From contig CAYURM010000002.1 in the NCBI GenBank assembly GCA_964447155.1, positions 62,001-126,000 of the forward strand: 64,000 bases of DNA. Reading direction: 5' to 3'. The stretch is from SMBSF63 sp034003545. GTDB lineage: Bacteria > Chloroflexota > Anaerolineae > Anaerolineales > Anaerolineaceae. Both the position numbers and the translations under genes were made by a program. The notes under the pieces are model-generated. The model saw nothing but the letters and a program-made list of their open reading frames with translations, was not told where the DNA came from and searched no databases. Below, one piece after another: positions 8,668-15,982 of the stretch. The stretch's first letter is position 1. Each line of letters begins with the position of its first letter.

Positions 8668-9798
8668 CTATTTGGTCGGCAGCGTGAAGGTGAAGGTAGA
8701 ACCTTGCCCCATCCCTTCGCTTTTAACCTGGATGCTGCCCCCATGCGCTTCCACCAGGTGTTTGGCAATCGTCAGGCCAATGCCGCTGCCGCCCCATGCC
8801 CGCGAGCGCGACTTGTCGACTCGATAAAAACGGGTGAAAACATGCGGCAGGTGCTCAACCGGAATACCGCTGCCGGTGTCGGCTACGCTGATCTGGACTT
8901 CTTGCTCAATCACCCGGGCCGAGAGGATCACCTGCCCGCCCTCAGGCGTATACTGGAGGGCGTTGCCGGTCAGGTTGAGCAGCACCTGCCCAATGCGATC
9001 TTCATCCACATTGACCTGAGGCAGGCCGTCGGGCAGGTCGATCTCGAGGGCCACGCCTTTATCAGCAAACTGCATTGCAAGACGTTTCACCAGGGTTTCG
9101 ACCAGCGCAGCGACGGAGACAGGCTGCGGGTGCAGTTCGTAGGCTTTGGCTTCCACCCGGCTGAGTTCCTGCAAGTCATTCACCAGACGCTTCAACCGGT
9201 CGGCTTCACGATGCACCTCCTGGTAGGTGGCTGCATTGGCAGGAAGCACCCCGTCAATCAGGCCTTCCATATACCCCTCAATGGTGGTCAGCGGGGTGCG
9301 TAATTCATGCGCTACGTCACCGATCAACTGGCGGCGCATGGCTTCGGTCTGTTCCAGGGTGTCAGCCATACGGTTAAAGCTTAATGCCAGTTGGGCCAGC
9401 TCATCGACTTCGCCGCTGGCGAGTTTCCCGTTGACATCAACCCGCTCATCATACCGCCCTTCAGCAATGCGCTGACTGGCTTGCATCATTCCACGCACCG
9501 GGGCAACCACCATGCGGGTGACAAAGACACTGACCAGCAGGGCAATCCCCAAAGCAGTCAAACCGGCAACGCCCAGCGCTTCGCTGGCGCCCGCCTGAAA
9601 ATTGACAAACAAATCTGGATCCGTTATCCTGGGGGTGCCGCCCATCATTGTGTGGCGCATGCCCATCATGTGCCGGTTAAAAGAAGTGGGGAGGGAAAAA
9701 CGAAGGGTCACCGCCAGAACTATCCCGGCGGCCAGGATAACCAGCAGGTAGGAAAGGAAAATTTTCAACCCCAAATGGCGGCGGATAAAGGCGATCAT
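8668..9798 (-). CDS. Sensor histidine kinase with Met/His-rich sensor loop
   Basis: 376 residues. Two membrane helices (about 11-32 and 76-96) bracket a short extracytoplasmic loop. The loop contains NRHMMGMRHTMMGG at about 41-54, a Met/His-rich patch expected to bind a metal such as Cu(I) or Ag(I). Then come a HAMP linker, the HisKA box 'GDVAHELRTPLTTIEGY' with phospho-acceptor His164, and the HATPase with N ('LLNLTGNALQYTP'), G1 ('VADTGSGIP') and G2 ('GGSGIGLTIAKHLV') boxes. BaeS/CusS-like architecture. Its start overlaps the response-regulator stop by four bases, so the pair is coupled. Confidence 0.9.
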   Translation of the reverse strand: MIAFIRRHLGLKIFLSYLLVILAAGIVLAVTLRFSLPTSFNRHMMGMRHTMMGGTPRITDPDLFVNFQAGASEALGVAGLTALGIALLVSVFVTRMVVAPVRGMMQASQRIAEGRYDERVDVNGKLASGEVDELAQLALSFNRMADTLEQTEAMRRQLIGDVAHELRTPLTTIEGYMEGLIDGVLPANAATYQEVHREADRLKRLVNDLQELSRVEAKAYELHPQPVSVAALVETLVKRLAMQFADKGVALEIDLPDGLPQVNVDEDRIGQVLLNLTGNALQYTPEGGQVILSARVIEQEVQISVADTGSGIPVEHLPHVFTRFYRVDKSRSRAWGGSGIGLTIAKHLVEAHGGSIQVKSEGMGQGSTFTFTLPTK

Positions 9799-10484
9799 TG
9801 TAATACCTCGTCTTCAAAGCGGTAGCCCACCCCGCGAATGGTGGAGATGAGGGTTTCATCCCCCAGTTTCTGGCGGATGTGACCAATATGCACGTCAACC
9901 ACGCGCATTTCGCCGAAATAGTCATAGCCCCACACTTTTTCGAGGAGCTGTTCGCGGCTGAGTACCATGCCGTGGTTTTCAGCCAGCGCGCGCAGCAGAT
10001 CAAATTCGATGGCGGTCAATTCCACCAGGCTGTCATCCATCCAGGCCTTACGACTGCCCGTATCCAGGCGCAGGTGCCTGAAAGCGAACAAGGTGTTCTC
10101 GGATGAGCCAGCACCGCCTTGCGAACGGCGCAAGGCGGCCTTGATGCGCGCCACCAGCTCCCGCGGGCTGAAAGGCTTGGTGACATAATCATCCGCGCCG
10201 ATCGACAACCCGACGATCTTGTCCGTCTCTTCCGTTTTGGCAGTCAGAAGGATGACATACACATCCGACTCGCGGCGCAATTTGGAAAGCAGTTCAATGC
10301 CATCCATGCCCGGCAGCATGATATCCAGCACAAGCAGGTCTGGTTTAAAGCTGCGGGCGGCCTGCAAGCCAGCCGGGCCACTTTCGGCAGTGTAGACCTG
10401 GTAACCTTCCGGTTCCAGATAGGCTTTAACCAGATTGAGAATACCCGGTTCGTCGTCGATCACTAATATCTTTGTTTTTGGCAC
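9795..10484 (-). CDS. OmpR-family response regulator
   Basis: 229 residues. The receiver domain (1-120) has acidic pocket D-D at 'VIDDEP', phospho-acceptor Asp54 in 'LLVLDIMLPG', Thr in 'ILLTAKTEE' and Lys in 'YVTKPF'. The C-terminal winged-helix DNA-binding domain has 'ELTAIEFDLLRALAENHG' and 'VVDVHIGHIRQKLGDE...IRGVGYRF'. It is the cytoplasmic partner of the adjacent kinase (ATGA overlap). Likely targets are the flanking SHOCT and PepSY genes, but no operator was identified. Confidence 0.92.
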   Translation of the reverse strand: MPKTKILVIDDEPGILNLVKAYLEPEGYQVYTAESGPAGLQAARSFKPDLLVLDIMLPGMDGIELLSKLRRESDVYVILLTAKTEETDKIVGLSIGADDYVTKPFSPRELVARIKAALRRSQGGAGSSENTLFAFRHLRLDTGSRKAWMDDSLVELTAIEFDLLRALAENHGMVLSREQLLEKVWGYDYFGEMRVVDVHIGHIRQKLGDETLISTIRGVGYRFEDEVLQ

Positions 10485-10569
10485 GCCGTCTCCCTTCTCC
10501 TGTTCAATACCATCTTATCAAAAAATCGCTGGTATTCCTATCTTTTACCAGGGGGGATATAATGCAGTG

Positions 10570-10605
10570 TATTTAAAACCACCCGCAAATCAGATTTGCG
10601 GGTGG
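10570..10605 (-). terminator. Intrinsic terminator of the PepSY-type gene
   Basis: 12-bp perfect stem CCACCCGCAAAT (10579-10590) / ATTTGCGGGTGG (10594-10605), 3-nt loop, followed on the minus strand by TTTTAAAT. It separates the PepSY gene from the regulator operon. Confidence 0.85.
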
Positions 10606-10635
10606 CGTGATTCTCAAGCCATCGTTCCGGAGAAG

Positions 10636-11562
10636 CTATTCTGCTTCGCTCATCTCGATGAAATCACCGTGCCAGGTGTGCAGGAAGACATCTCCGCTAA
10701 AACCGTTGACGCTCAACATGCCCACAACTTCGCCGTCACGGGTCACGTGCAGGGTGTAGTAGCCATAGAAAGGATCGGCGTGATCCTCCACCGCGGTGCC
10801 GGGCAGGGTCCTGTCCAGGTAATCCTGTGCGCTGACGACCGCCTGTTCCGGGGTGAGGTCCATATCAGCCGAGGCATTCGGGTTTGCATCCTGATCCCAA
10901 TATCCACCCATCATCCCGCGGCCCATCGAGCCACGCTGCGCCATCATGCCGTATTTGAGATTCCACATCATGTTCGGGCCATATTCGGGGACAACCTTCA
11001 GGCTGACGGGATCCACCAGCACTTCCATCGCGCCGATGCCGGTGCTCTTTTCAACGATTTCAGCGTAGGCATGGTTATCAAAGATCATCACCTCGGCCAA
11101 TTCCAGGTCGTTATTGCCCAGCGTGGCAATATATGCTTCCACGGCATCCTGTGCCTGGGTCAGGGTCAGGGGTTCCTGATTGACCAGGCCGCTGGATGAA
11201 AGGCCGCCCATCCCGTGCATCCCGGAAGAGATGCTGCCCATTCGACCGGGGCGTCTCTGGTTAAAACCACAGCCATCCTCGGAACCATAAGGCCTGTTTC
11301 CATTCATTCTGCCAAATGATCTCGGGCCAAAGTCCTCACGCTCACAGTTTGGTATGATGCTGTCATTCCAACGGCCATTGTCCACTATCCTGCCGGGGCC
11401 AAAAGCATTATTGTTCCAGCGGTTATTACTCATCATGCTCCCGGGGCCAAAATTACCTGTGTTAAAACGGGCGTATCTAAACACGAAACCGCCCATCACA
11501 ATCCCTGCGCCGATCACAAGCACACCAAGCACGATCAAAGTGATTTTTACTGCTTTACTCAT
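10636..11562 (-). CDS. Membrane-anchored PepSY-type protein, Met/Gly/Asn-rich
   Basis: About 308 residues from the second of two adjacent ATGs (MSKAVKITLIVLGVL), which has GGAGG five bases upstream; the frame is open a little further. One N-terminal membrane helix is followed by a low-complexity outer region rich in Asn, Gly, Met and Arg, with 'SGMHGMGGL' and 'GSMGRGMMGGYWDQ' patches. Two PepSY-like segments follow: 'LTLTQAQDAVEAYIATLG' and 'LTPEQAVVSAQDYLDR'. It is extracellular. The Met/His patches parallel the sensor loop of the kinase next door, suggesting a shared ligand. Monocistronic with its own terminator. Confidence 0.72.
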   Translation of the reverse strand: MSKAVKITLIVLGVLVIGAGIVMGGFVFRYARFNTGNFGPGSMMSNNRWNNNAFGPGRIVDNGRWNDSIIPNCEREDFGPRSFGRMNGNRPYGSEDGCGFNQRRPGRMGSISSGMHGMGGLSSSGLVNQEPLTLTQAQDAVEAYIATLGNNDLELAEVMIFDNHAYAEIVEKSTGIGAMEVLVDPVSLKVVPEYGPNMMWNLKYGMMAQRGSMGRGMMGGYWDQDANPNASADMDLTPEQAVVSAQDYLDRTLPGTAVEDHADPFYGYYTLHVTRDGEVVGMLSVNGFSGDVFLHTWHGDFIEMSEAE

Positions 11563-11671
11563 CATAGCCTCCAAATAATAGAAGTCCATCTGCCGAAACA
11601 GATTTTATCTTTAAGGATGAGTATAGCCGGCGCGTTTGAAGCCAGCATAAAGCGAAGTTAAAGATTGTGTA

Positions 11672-11721
11672 AAGATTTAAAAATCGGGCCTTCCAAAAAA
11701 TTTCTCTGAAAAGCCCGATTT
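11672..11721 (-). terminator. Intrinsic terminator after the cytidylate-kinase-like gene
   Basis: Stem AAATCGGGC (11681-11689) / GCCCGATTT (11713-11721) with a long A/T loop; on the minus strand it runs into TTTTTAAAT. It lies about 110 bases past the gene's stop. Confidence 0.65.
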
Positions 11722-11829
11722 AAAAACTCCAGTGCGGGTCAAAGCGGCATGCGGCAAAGGGTTCTGGCAGAACTTGAATTGAATGGGCATAGGGTTCCTT
11801 TGAGCAGGAATTTTATATTGGGTCTTACC

Positions 11830-12504
11830 CTATTTCTCATGTGAAGCACTGCACTTCAATGCTTTGCAAATGGATGAATAGACCACCGGATCCACCGGGA
11901 TGCTTGCGGTGACTCTGACACTGGGCTTTTGTTTCTTTTCCAGCTTTCTGGCAGCAGCAATCAGGAAATTCGTGACCATTTCCGGGCTGATCTTACTGGT
12001 ATTGATCACCAGATCGAAAGCCGAAGCCTGATCCCACTTGACACCATAAAAAGATTCAATGAAAGACGTGCGGTTTTGATCATTGTCTCTGATATAGGTT
12101 TTCGCTTGTTCCAGGCCGGTGATATTTTCATCCGCCATGACGAAGGCGATCCGCTGTTCCTGCTGGGCCTGAATACGCACGTTGAGCACATCGGCATAAT
12201 CACGCAGCACCGCAAAACCGGCTCGTCCCAAAATGACCATATTGCCATGCTGGGCCAGAGCGAGGATGACCTTGTTCAGCATATTGATCATGTCTGCGCG
12301 GCGTTCCATGCGGTGTGCGTCGAAGATATCCCAAAAGCTGGGGGCAATTTCATACTCATCGTGAAATTCCACCAGTCCGTACTCCTTCATCACCTCACCG
12401 ATGGCGCGCTTGTCCATAAAATGATAGCCCAACGCCTGGGCGGTATTTTCGGCAATCTGCCGGCCTTGACTGCCCAATTCCCTGGAAATAGTAATGGTGG
12501 GCAT
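11830..12504 (-). CDS. Cytidylate kinase-like family protein
   Basis: 224 residues. 'TITISRELGSQGRQIAENTAQALGYHFMD' is the variant P-loop start of the cytidylate-kinase-like family, which lacks the classical GxxGxGK of Cmk. 'LALAQHGNMVILGRAGFAVLRDY' and 'DQNRTSFIESFYGVKWDQASAFDLVINTSKISPE' are also typical. These proteins are presumed nucleoside-monophosphate kinases; the substrate is not established. A good ribosome site (GGAGGG) precedes the ATG and a TTGTTT-17-TATATT promoter lies upstream. Confidence 0.8.
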   Translation of the reverse strand: MPTITISRELGSQGRQIAENTAQALGYHFMDKRAIGEVMKEYGLVEFHDEYEIAPSFWDIFDAHRMERRADMINMLNKVILALAQHGNMVILGRAGFAVLRDYADVLNVRIQAQQEQRIAFVMADENITGLEQAKTYIRDNDQNRTSFIESFYGVKWDQASAFDLVINTSKISPEMVTNFLIAAARKLEKKQKPSVRVTASIPVDPVVYSSICKALKCSASHEK

Positions 12505-12577
12505 GTTGACACCCTCCTTTCGGAAAAACCAACTCCGGTTTTCCCGCTAACAGACGGCTAAATTCCCTCCTGTATTC

Positions 12578-12606
12578 AATATACAGAATAATGGGTTGAG
12601 AAACAA
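12578..12606 (-). promoter_or_regulatory. Predicted sigma-70 promoter for the cytidylate-kinase-like gene
   Basis: Minus strand TTGTTT (12601-12606), 17-bp spacer, TATATT (12578-12583), about 70 bases before the start codon. Confidence 0.5.
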
Positions 12607-12638
12607 GATGGATGATTATCCAATTTAGAATATTCTGC

Positions 12639-13117
12639 GTATTAACCATCGCCTCCAAACCCATCTCGCGTAGGGTGCGTTCGCCGCGGACGAAATCCCT
12701 GCCAAGCAGGGAAGCGGCAACGCACCCATCGCCAAGCTCCAATTCGGTACCATTCAAAACCGGGGGTGGTTGCTGGTGCGTTCAACTGCGAACGCACCCT
12801 ACAGGGAAGTATGTATTAACCGTCGCCTCCAAAATCATCTCGCGTAGAGTGCGTTCGCCGCGGACGAAATCCCTGCCAAGCAGGGAAGCGGCAACGCACC
12901 CATCGCCAAGCTGCGATTCGGGGCCATTCAAACCGAGGGGGTACTGGTGCGTTCAACTGCAAACGCACCCTACATGGGAGTGCGTATTAACTGTCGCCTC
13001 CAAAATCATCTCGCGTAGGGTGCGTTCGCCGCGCATGCGGCAACGCACCAAGAGCTAGGCTCAATTCGAAGTCAGTGAAATCCAGAGGTGGTTGTTGGCA
13101 CGTTACCAACGCACCCT
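12639..13117. repeat. Three tandem REP/BIME-like units, GTAG-bounded
   Basis: Three related units start with GTATTAAC at about 12639, 12813 and 12984 (period about 172 bp; the third shortened and diverged). Each contains a GTAGGGTGCGTT segment facing an AACGCACC segment. Units 1 and 2 close with AACGCACCCTAC, the reverse complement of the opening. GTAG next to an imperfect hairpin is the hallmark of REP elements recognised by RAYT transposases. They lie downstream of the RAYT gene. No coding potential beyond short frames. Confidence 0.85.
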
Positions 13118-13130
13118 TGGAATATGAGCG

Positions 13131-13679
13131 CTACTCGCCAAAATAAAAATCTTCGAGGAATTCTATATCACTACCCCAATGTGGTTCATACAATCCTTCC
13201 TGTACAAATCGGTGAAAACTGGACCATGGCCAATCTCGCACATTTTGTACAAAACCATGATGGACTGGATTGAAGTGAATATAATCAAAATGACTGTGCA
13301 AATCATCCTCATCCCGGATAGCATGTTCCCAAAACCGGCGCTGCCAAATCGCGGTTTCTTTTCTCGCTTTCCGCGATTCATTATTCGAGGCCATTACTTT
13401 CAACTGGATCTGATATGTTTTGGAAAATAAGCGTTTGATTTCTTTCCAACGTACTGAAAAGTTTGCATCACCTTCTGGCAATGTCCAAATACAATGAATA
13501 TGATCGGGTAACAGGCAAATTGCGTCCGTTGTGAAAGGGAATCTCTTTTGAACGTCTTTCCAGGCATATCTCAAAATCGAACGAGATTCTTTGGCGGCAA
13601 GGATGGGAATACGGTTGTTGGTTACAACCGTGAAGAAATAGGTCCCCCCGACAATTTTCAAACGGCGATATTCAGGCAT
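13131..13679 (-). CDS. REP-associated tyrosine transposase (RAYT)
   Basis: 182 residues. 'GGTYFFTVVTNNRIPIL' is the family's opening beta strand, and 'AICLLPDHIHCIWTLPEGDANF' contains the HxH (H-I-H) metal site of single-strand HUH/Y1 nucleases. 'RWKEIKRLFSKTY', 'RRFWEHAIRDEDDLHSHFDYIHFNPVHHGFV' and 'WPWSSFHRFV' are standard RAYT motifs; the catalytic Tyr would lie in the helix after that core. RAYTs nick and mobilise REP/BIME elements. Repeat units flank this gene on both sides, so it probably acts on them. The frame is intact. Confidence 0.92.
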   Translation of the reverse strand: MPEYRRLKIVGGTYFFTVVTNNRIPILAAKESRSILRYAWKDVQKRFPFTTDAICLLPDHIHCIWTLPEGDANFSVRWKEIKRLFSKTYQIQLKVMASNNESRKARKETAIWQRRFWEHAIRDEDDLHSHFDYIHFNPVHHGFVQNVRDWPWSSFHRFVQEGLYEPHWGSDIEFLEDFYFGE

Positions 13680-13709
13680 AAATCTATTTTACATCAGTTG
13701 CTTATCCTG

Positions 13710-13962
13710 TGCCTACAAAACCCATCTCGCGCAGGGTATGTTAGCGTGCTTTACCCTGTCGAGCATGATATTCGCAACGCACCTATCAGGAAGCTCCAAT
13801 TCGGTACCATTCAAAACCGGGGGTGGTTGCTGGTGCGTTCAACTGCGAACGCACCCTACAGGGAAGTGTGTATTAACCGTCGTCTCCAAACCCATCGCCA
13901 AGCTGCGATTCGGGGCCATTCAAACCGAGGGGGTACTGGTGCGTTACCAACGCACCCTCAAC
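13710..13962. repeat. Two further REP/BIME-like units upstream of the RAYT gene
   Basis: Unit four (about 13710-13867) has a degraded left hairpin, but its right half (about 13790-13866) is nearly identical to the right half of the first unit (12734-12810). Unit five (13868-13962) is a left-truncated copy ending in a GGTGCGTTACCAACGCACC palindrome. The last bases of unit five contain the stop codon of the adenine deaminase gene. Confidence 0.85.
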
Positions 13963-15709
13963 AAAACGGGCTGATCAACGCATGTTTGCGCACATCTACC
14001 AGACCCATATCGGTCAACCCCAATTCGGGGACGGTAGGCAAGGAGATGAACGAGATACTCATAAAGGGCGCCGGCATGGTGCCGCCCAACTCGTGATAGA
14101 CGGCGGTCATCTCTTCCAACACCTTGATTACCTCGGCAGCGGGCCGCTCGCTCAACAGGCCGCCGATGGGCAGCGGCAGACGGCCAAGGACTTTGCCATT
14201 GGCAGCCACAGCCAGCCCGCCCTGCATATCTTCAATCGCGGCAACGCAGGCGGCCATGTCGGCATCGTTGGTGCCGGTGACGACGATGTTGTGATGGTCA
14301 TGCGCGACCGAGGAAGCAATGGCACCGTTCCGCATGCCGAAGCCCTGCACAAAGGTGACACCGATGTTGCCGTTCTTGCCGTAGCGCTCGACCACGGCCA
14401 GCTTGAGCAGGTCGCGGGCGGGGTCGGTTTGCACAGCGCCATCTACCACCGGCAGGCTGGCCTTGCCCGGCCGGTTGATGATCTGGTCCGGGTAGAGTTC
14501 GATGACGTGTACATCCGCCTGGTCGCCTTCGGCCTTGAGGATGAAATCGTCTGCTTTGCGCCCGTTGGTCAGTTTAACCGTGTGACGCACCCATTCGGGG
14601 TATTGAATAACCGGGATGGGCCGGGTGAGCCTGCCCTGGCTGGCAACATGCTCGCCGCGCACAAACACCTCAACGGGGATGATCTTCTCCAGGGATTCAG
14701 AAAGGATCACGTCCGCCCAACGTCCGGGGGTCAGGCTGCCGAAACGGTCTTCCATGCGGAAGTGCTGAGCCGTGTTGAGGGAGGCCATCTGGATGGCTTC
14801 GACCGGCGGCACGCCCAGGGCAATGGCTTTGTTGACCATGTAATCGATATGCCCTTCAGCTTCAATATCATCAGGGTGTTTATCATCGGTGCAGAACATG
14901 AAGTGACGGGTGTTCAGCCCTTCTTCCATCGCCTTGCCGAGGATCAATTCCAGATTGCGTTCGGTGGAACCTTCGCGCACCAGCACGGCCAGTCCCAGCT
15001 TGAGGCGGGCGATGGCGTCCTCGTAATCGACACATTCGTGGTCATCGGCCAGGCCGCCATTGGCATAGGCCACCAGCTCATCCCCGGACAGGCCGGCGGC
15101 ATGGCCGTTGGCGATCTTGTTCAAGGCATGGGCGGCTTCGACCTTACCCAGGTATTCATCCAGCATGCCAAGCACTTTGGAGGGGTCGAGTTCGCCGAGG
15201 CTGATGCTGTTCTCCCAGGTGAGGATTTCCTGCACTTCAGCCAGGCGCAGTTCGCCGCCGGTGGTTTCCAGGCCGGGGGCGGTGGGCACGCGCGAACACA
15301 CTTCCAGCAGGATGTGATAGGGCACCTGGTCTGCCCCTGGCAGCAAAGCCCGCAAGCCTTCGATGCCGGCCACATTGGCAATCTCCATCGGGTCAGCCAA
15401 CATGACGGTTGTGCCGTGGGGAACGATCATCCCGGCCAGATTCTCGGGAGTCAGCAGGGTGGAATCAAGATGGACATGGCTGTCCATAAAACCGGGCATG
15501 GCGTAGCAGCCGCGCCCGTCAAAGGTCGCTTTGGCGGTGTATCCTTTGGCGTCGGGATGGACGATACGGCCATCCTTGATGCCCAGCGTGCCGGGGCTAA
15601 TGCGTCCGGTGTAGACATCCACGACCTGTACATTCTCGATCAGCAGATCAAATGGTTCATGGTTGAGAACAGCACGGATCAGGTTTTTGCGTTGGGGAAC
15701 GGATATCAT
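13958..15709 (-). CDS. ade: Adenine deaminase
   Basis: 583 residues from the ATG preceded by AAGGAG (the frame is open six codons earlier). Amidohydrolase fold: 'AMPGFMDSHVHLDSTLLTPENLA' is the first metal-binding HxH, 'PHGTTVMLADPMEIANV' and 'NGHAAGLSGDELVAY' follow, and 'HFMFCTDDKHPDDIEAEGHID' supplies the acidic metal ligand. The C-terminal Ade domain ends 'GGLLSERPAAEVIKVLEEM...PFMSISFISLPTVPELGLTD'. It converts adenine to hypoxanthine plus ammonia in purine salvage. The final residues and the stop (13958-13960) come from the abutting REP-like unit. Confidence 0.95.
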   Translation of the reverse strand: MISVPQRKNLIRAVLNHEPFDLLIENVQVVDVYTGRISPGTLGIKDGRIVHPDAKGYTAKATFDGRGCYAMPGFMDSHVHLDSTLLTPENLAGMIVPHGTTVMLADPMEIANVAGIEGLRALLPGADQVPYHILLEVCSRVPTAPGLETTGGELRLAEVQEILTWENSISLGELDPSKVLGMLDEYLGKVEAAHALNKIANGHAAGLSGDELVAYANGGLADDHECVDYEDAIARLKLGLAVLVREGSTERNLELILGKAMEEGLNTRHFMFCTDDKHPDDIEAEGHIDYMVNKAIALGVPPVEAIQMASLNTAQHFRMEDRFGSLTPGRWADVILSESLEKIIPVEVFVRGEHVASQGRLTRPIPVIQYPEWVRHTVKLTNGRKADDFILKAEGDQADVHVIELYPDQIINRPGKASLPVVDGAVQTDPARDLLKLAVVERYGKNGNIGVTFVQGFGMRNGAIASSVAHDHHNIVVTGTNDADMAACVAAIEDMQGGLAVAANGKVLGRLPLPIGGLLSERPAAEVIKVLEEMTAVYHELGGTMPAPFMSISFISLPTVPELGLTDMGLVDVRKHALISPFC

Positions 15710-15929
15710 CGGGATTCTCCTTATCATCCTGCAACAGGGATGCCGATTAAGAATTTACAACTACTCAGGCAGGGTACCATGTCCGCAATAACAGTCGGGG
15801 CAGTTACAAGAATTATAAGATGGAATCTGACGATTCTTCAAAACTTGAGTGCTCCTGGCTGGCGATGACCGCGGGACAGCAGGGAAATTTTACAGGTAGG
15901 TTGGTAAGGAAGGGACACAGAAATTGAAA

Positions 15930-15959
15930 ACACCCACGCTGTTTCGTCGCAGCGTGGGC
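15930..15959 (-). terminator. Intrinsic terminator of the 890-residue sortase fusion
   Basis: Stem CCCACGCTG (15933-15941) / CAGCGTGGG (15950-15958), 8-nt loop, then GTGTTTTC on the minus strand; 24 bases past the gene's stop. Confidence 0.8.
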
Positions 15960-15982
15960 GGCTCCCCTCAACGGAATAGCGG

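Noticed and set aside
12639..13117. Tandem repeats as a CRISPR array
   Set aside because: Units are about 172 bp with internal inverted repeats, irregular ends and no unique spacers of constant length; they match REP/BIME with a RAYT.
13982..15868. 628-residue + strand frame opposite adenine deaminase
   Set aside because: Mirror of the ade codon pattern; the minus strand encodes an unmistakable amidohydrolase.
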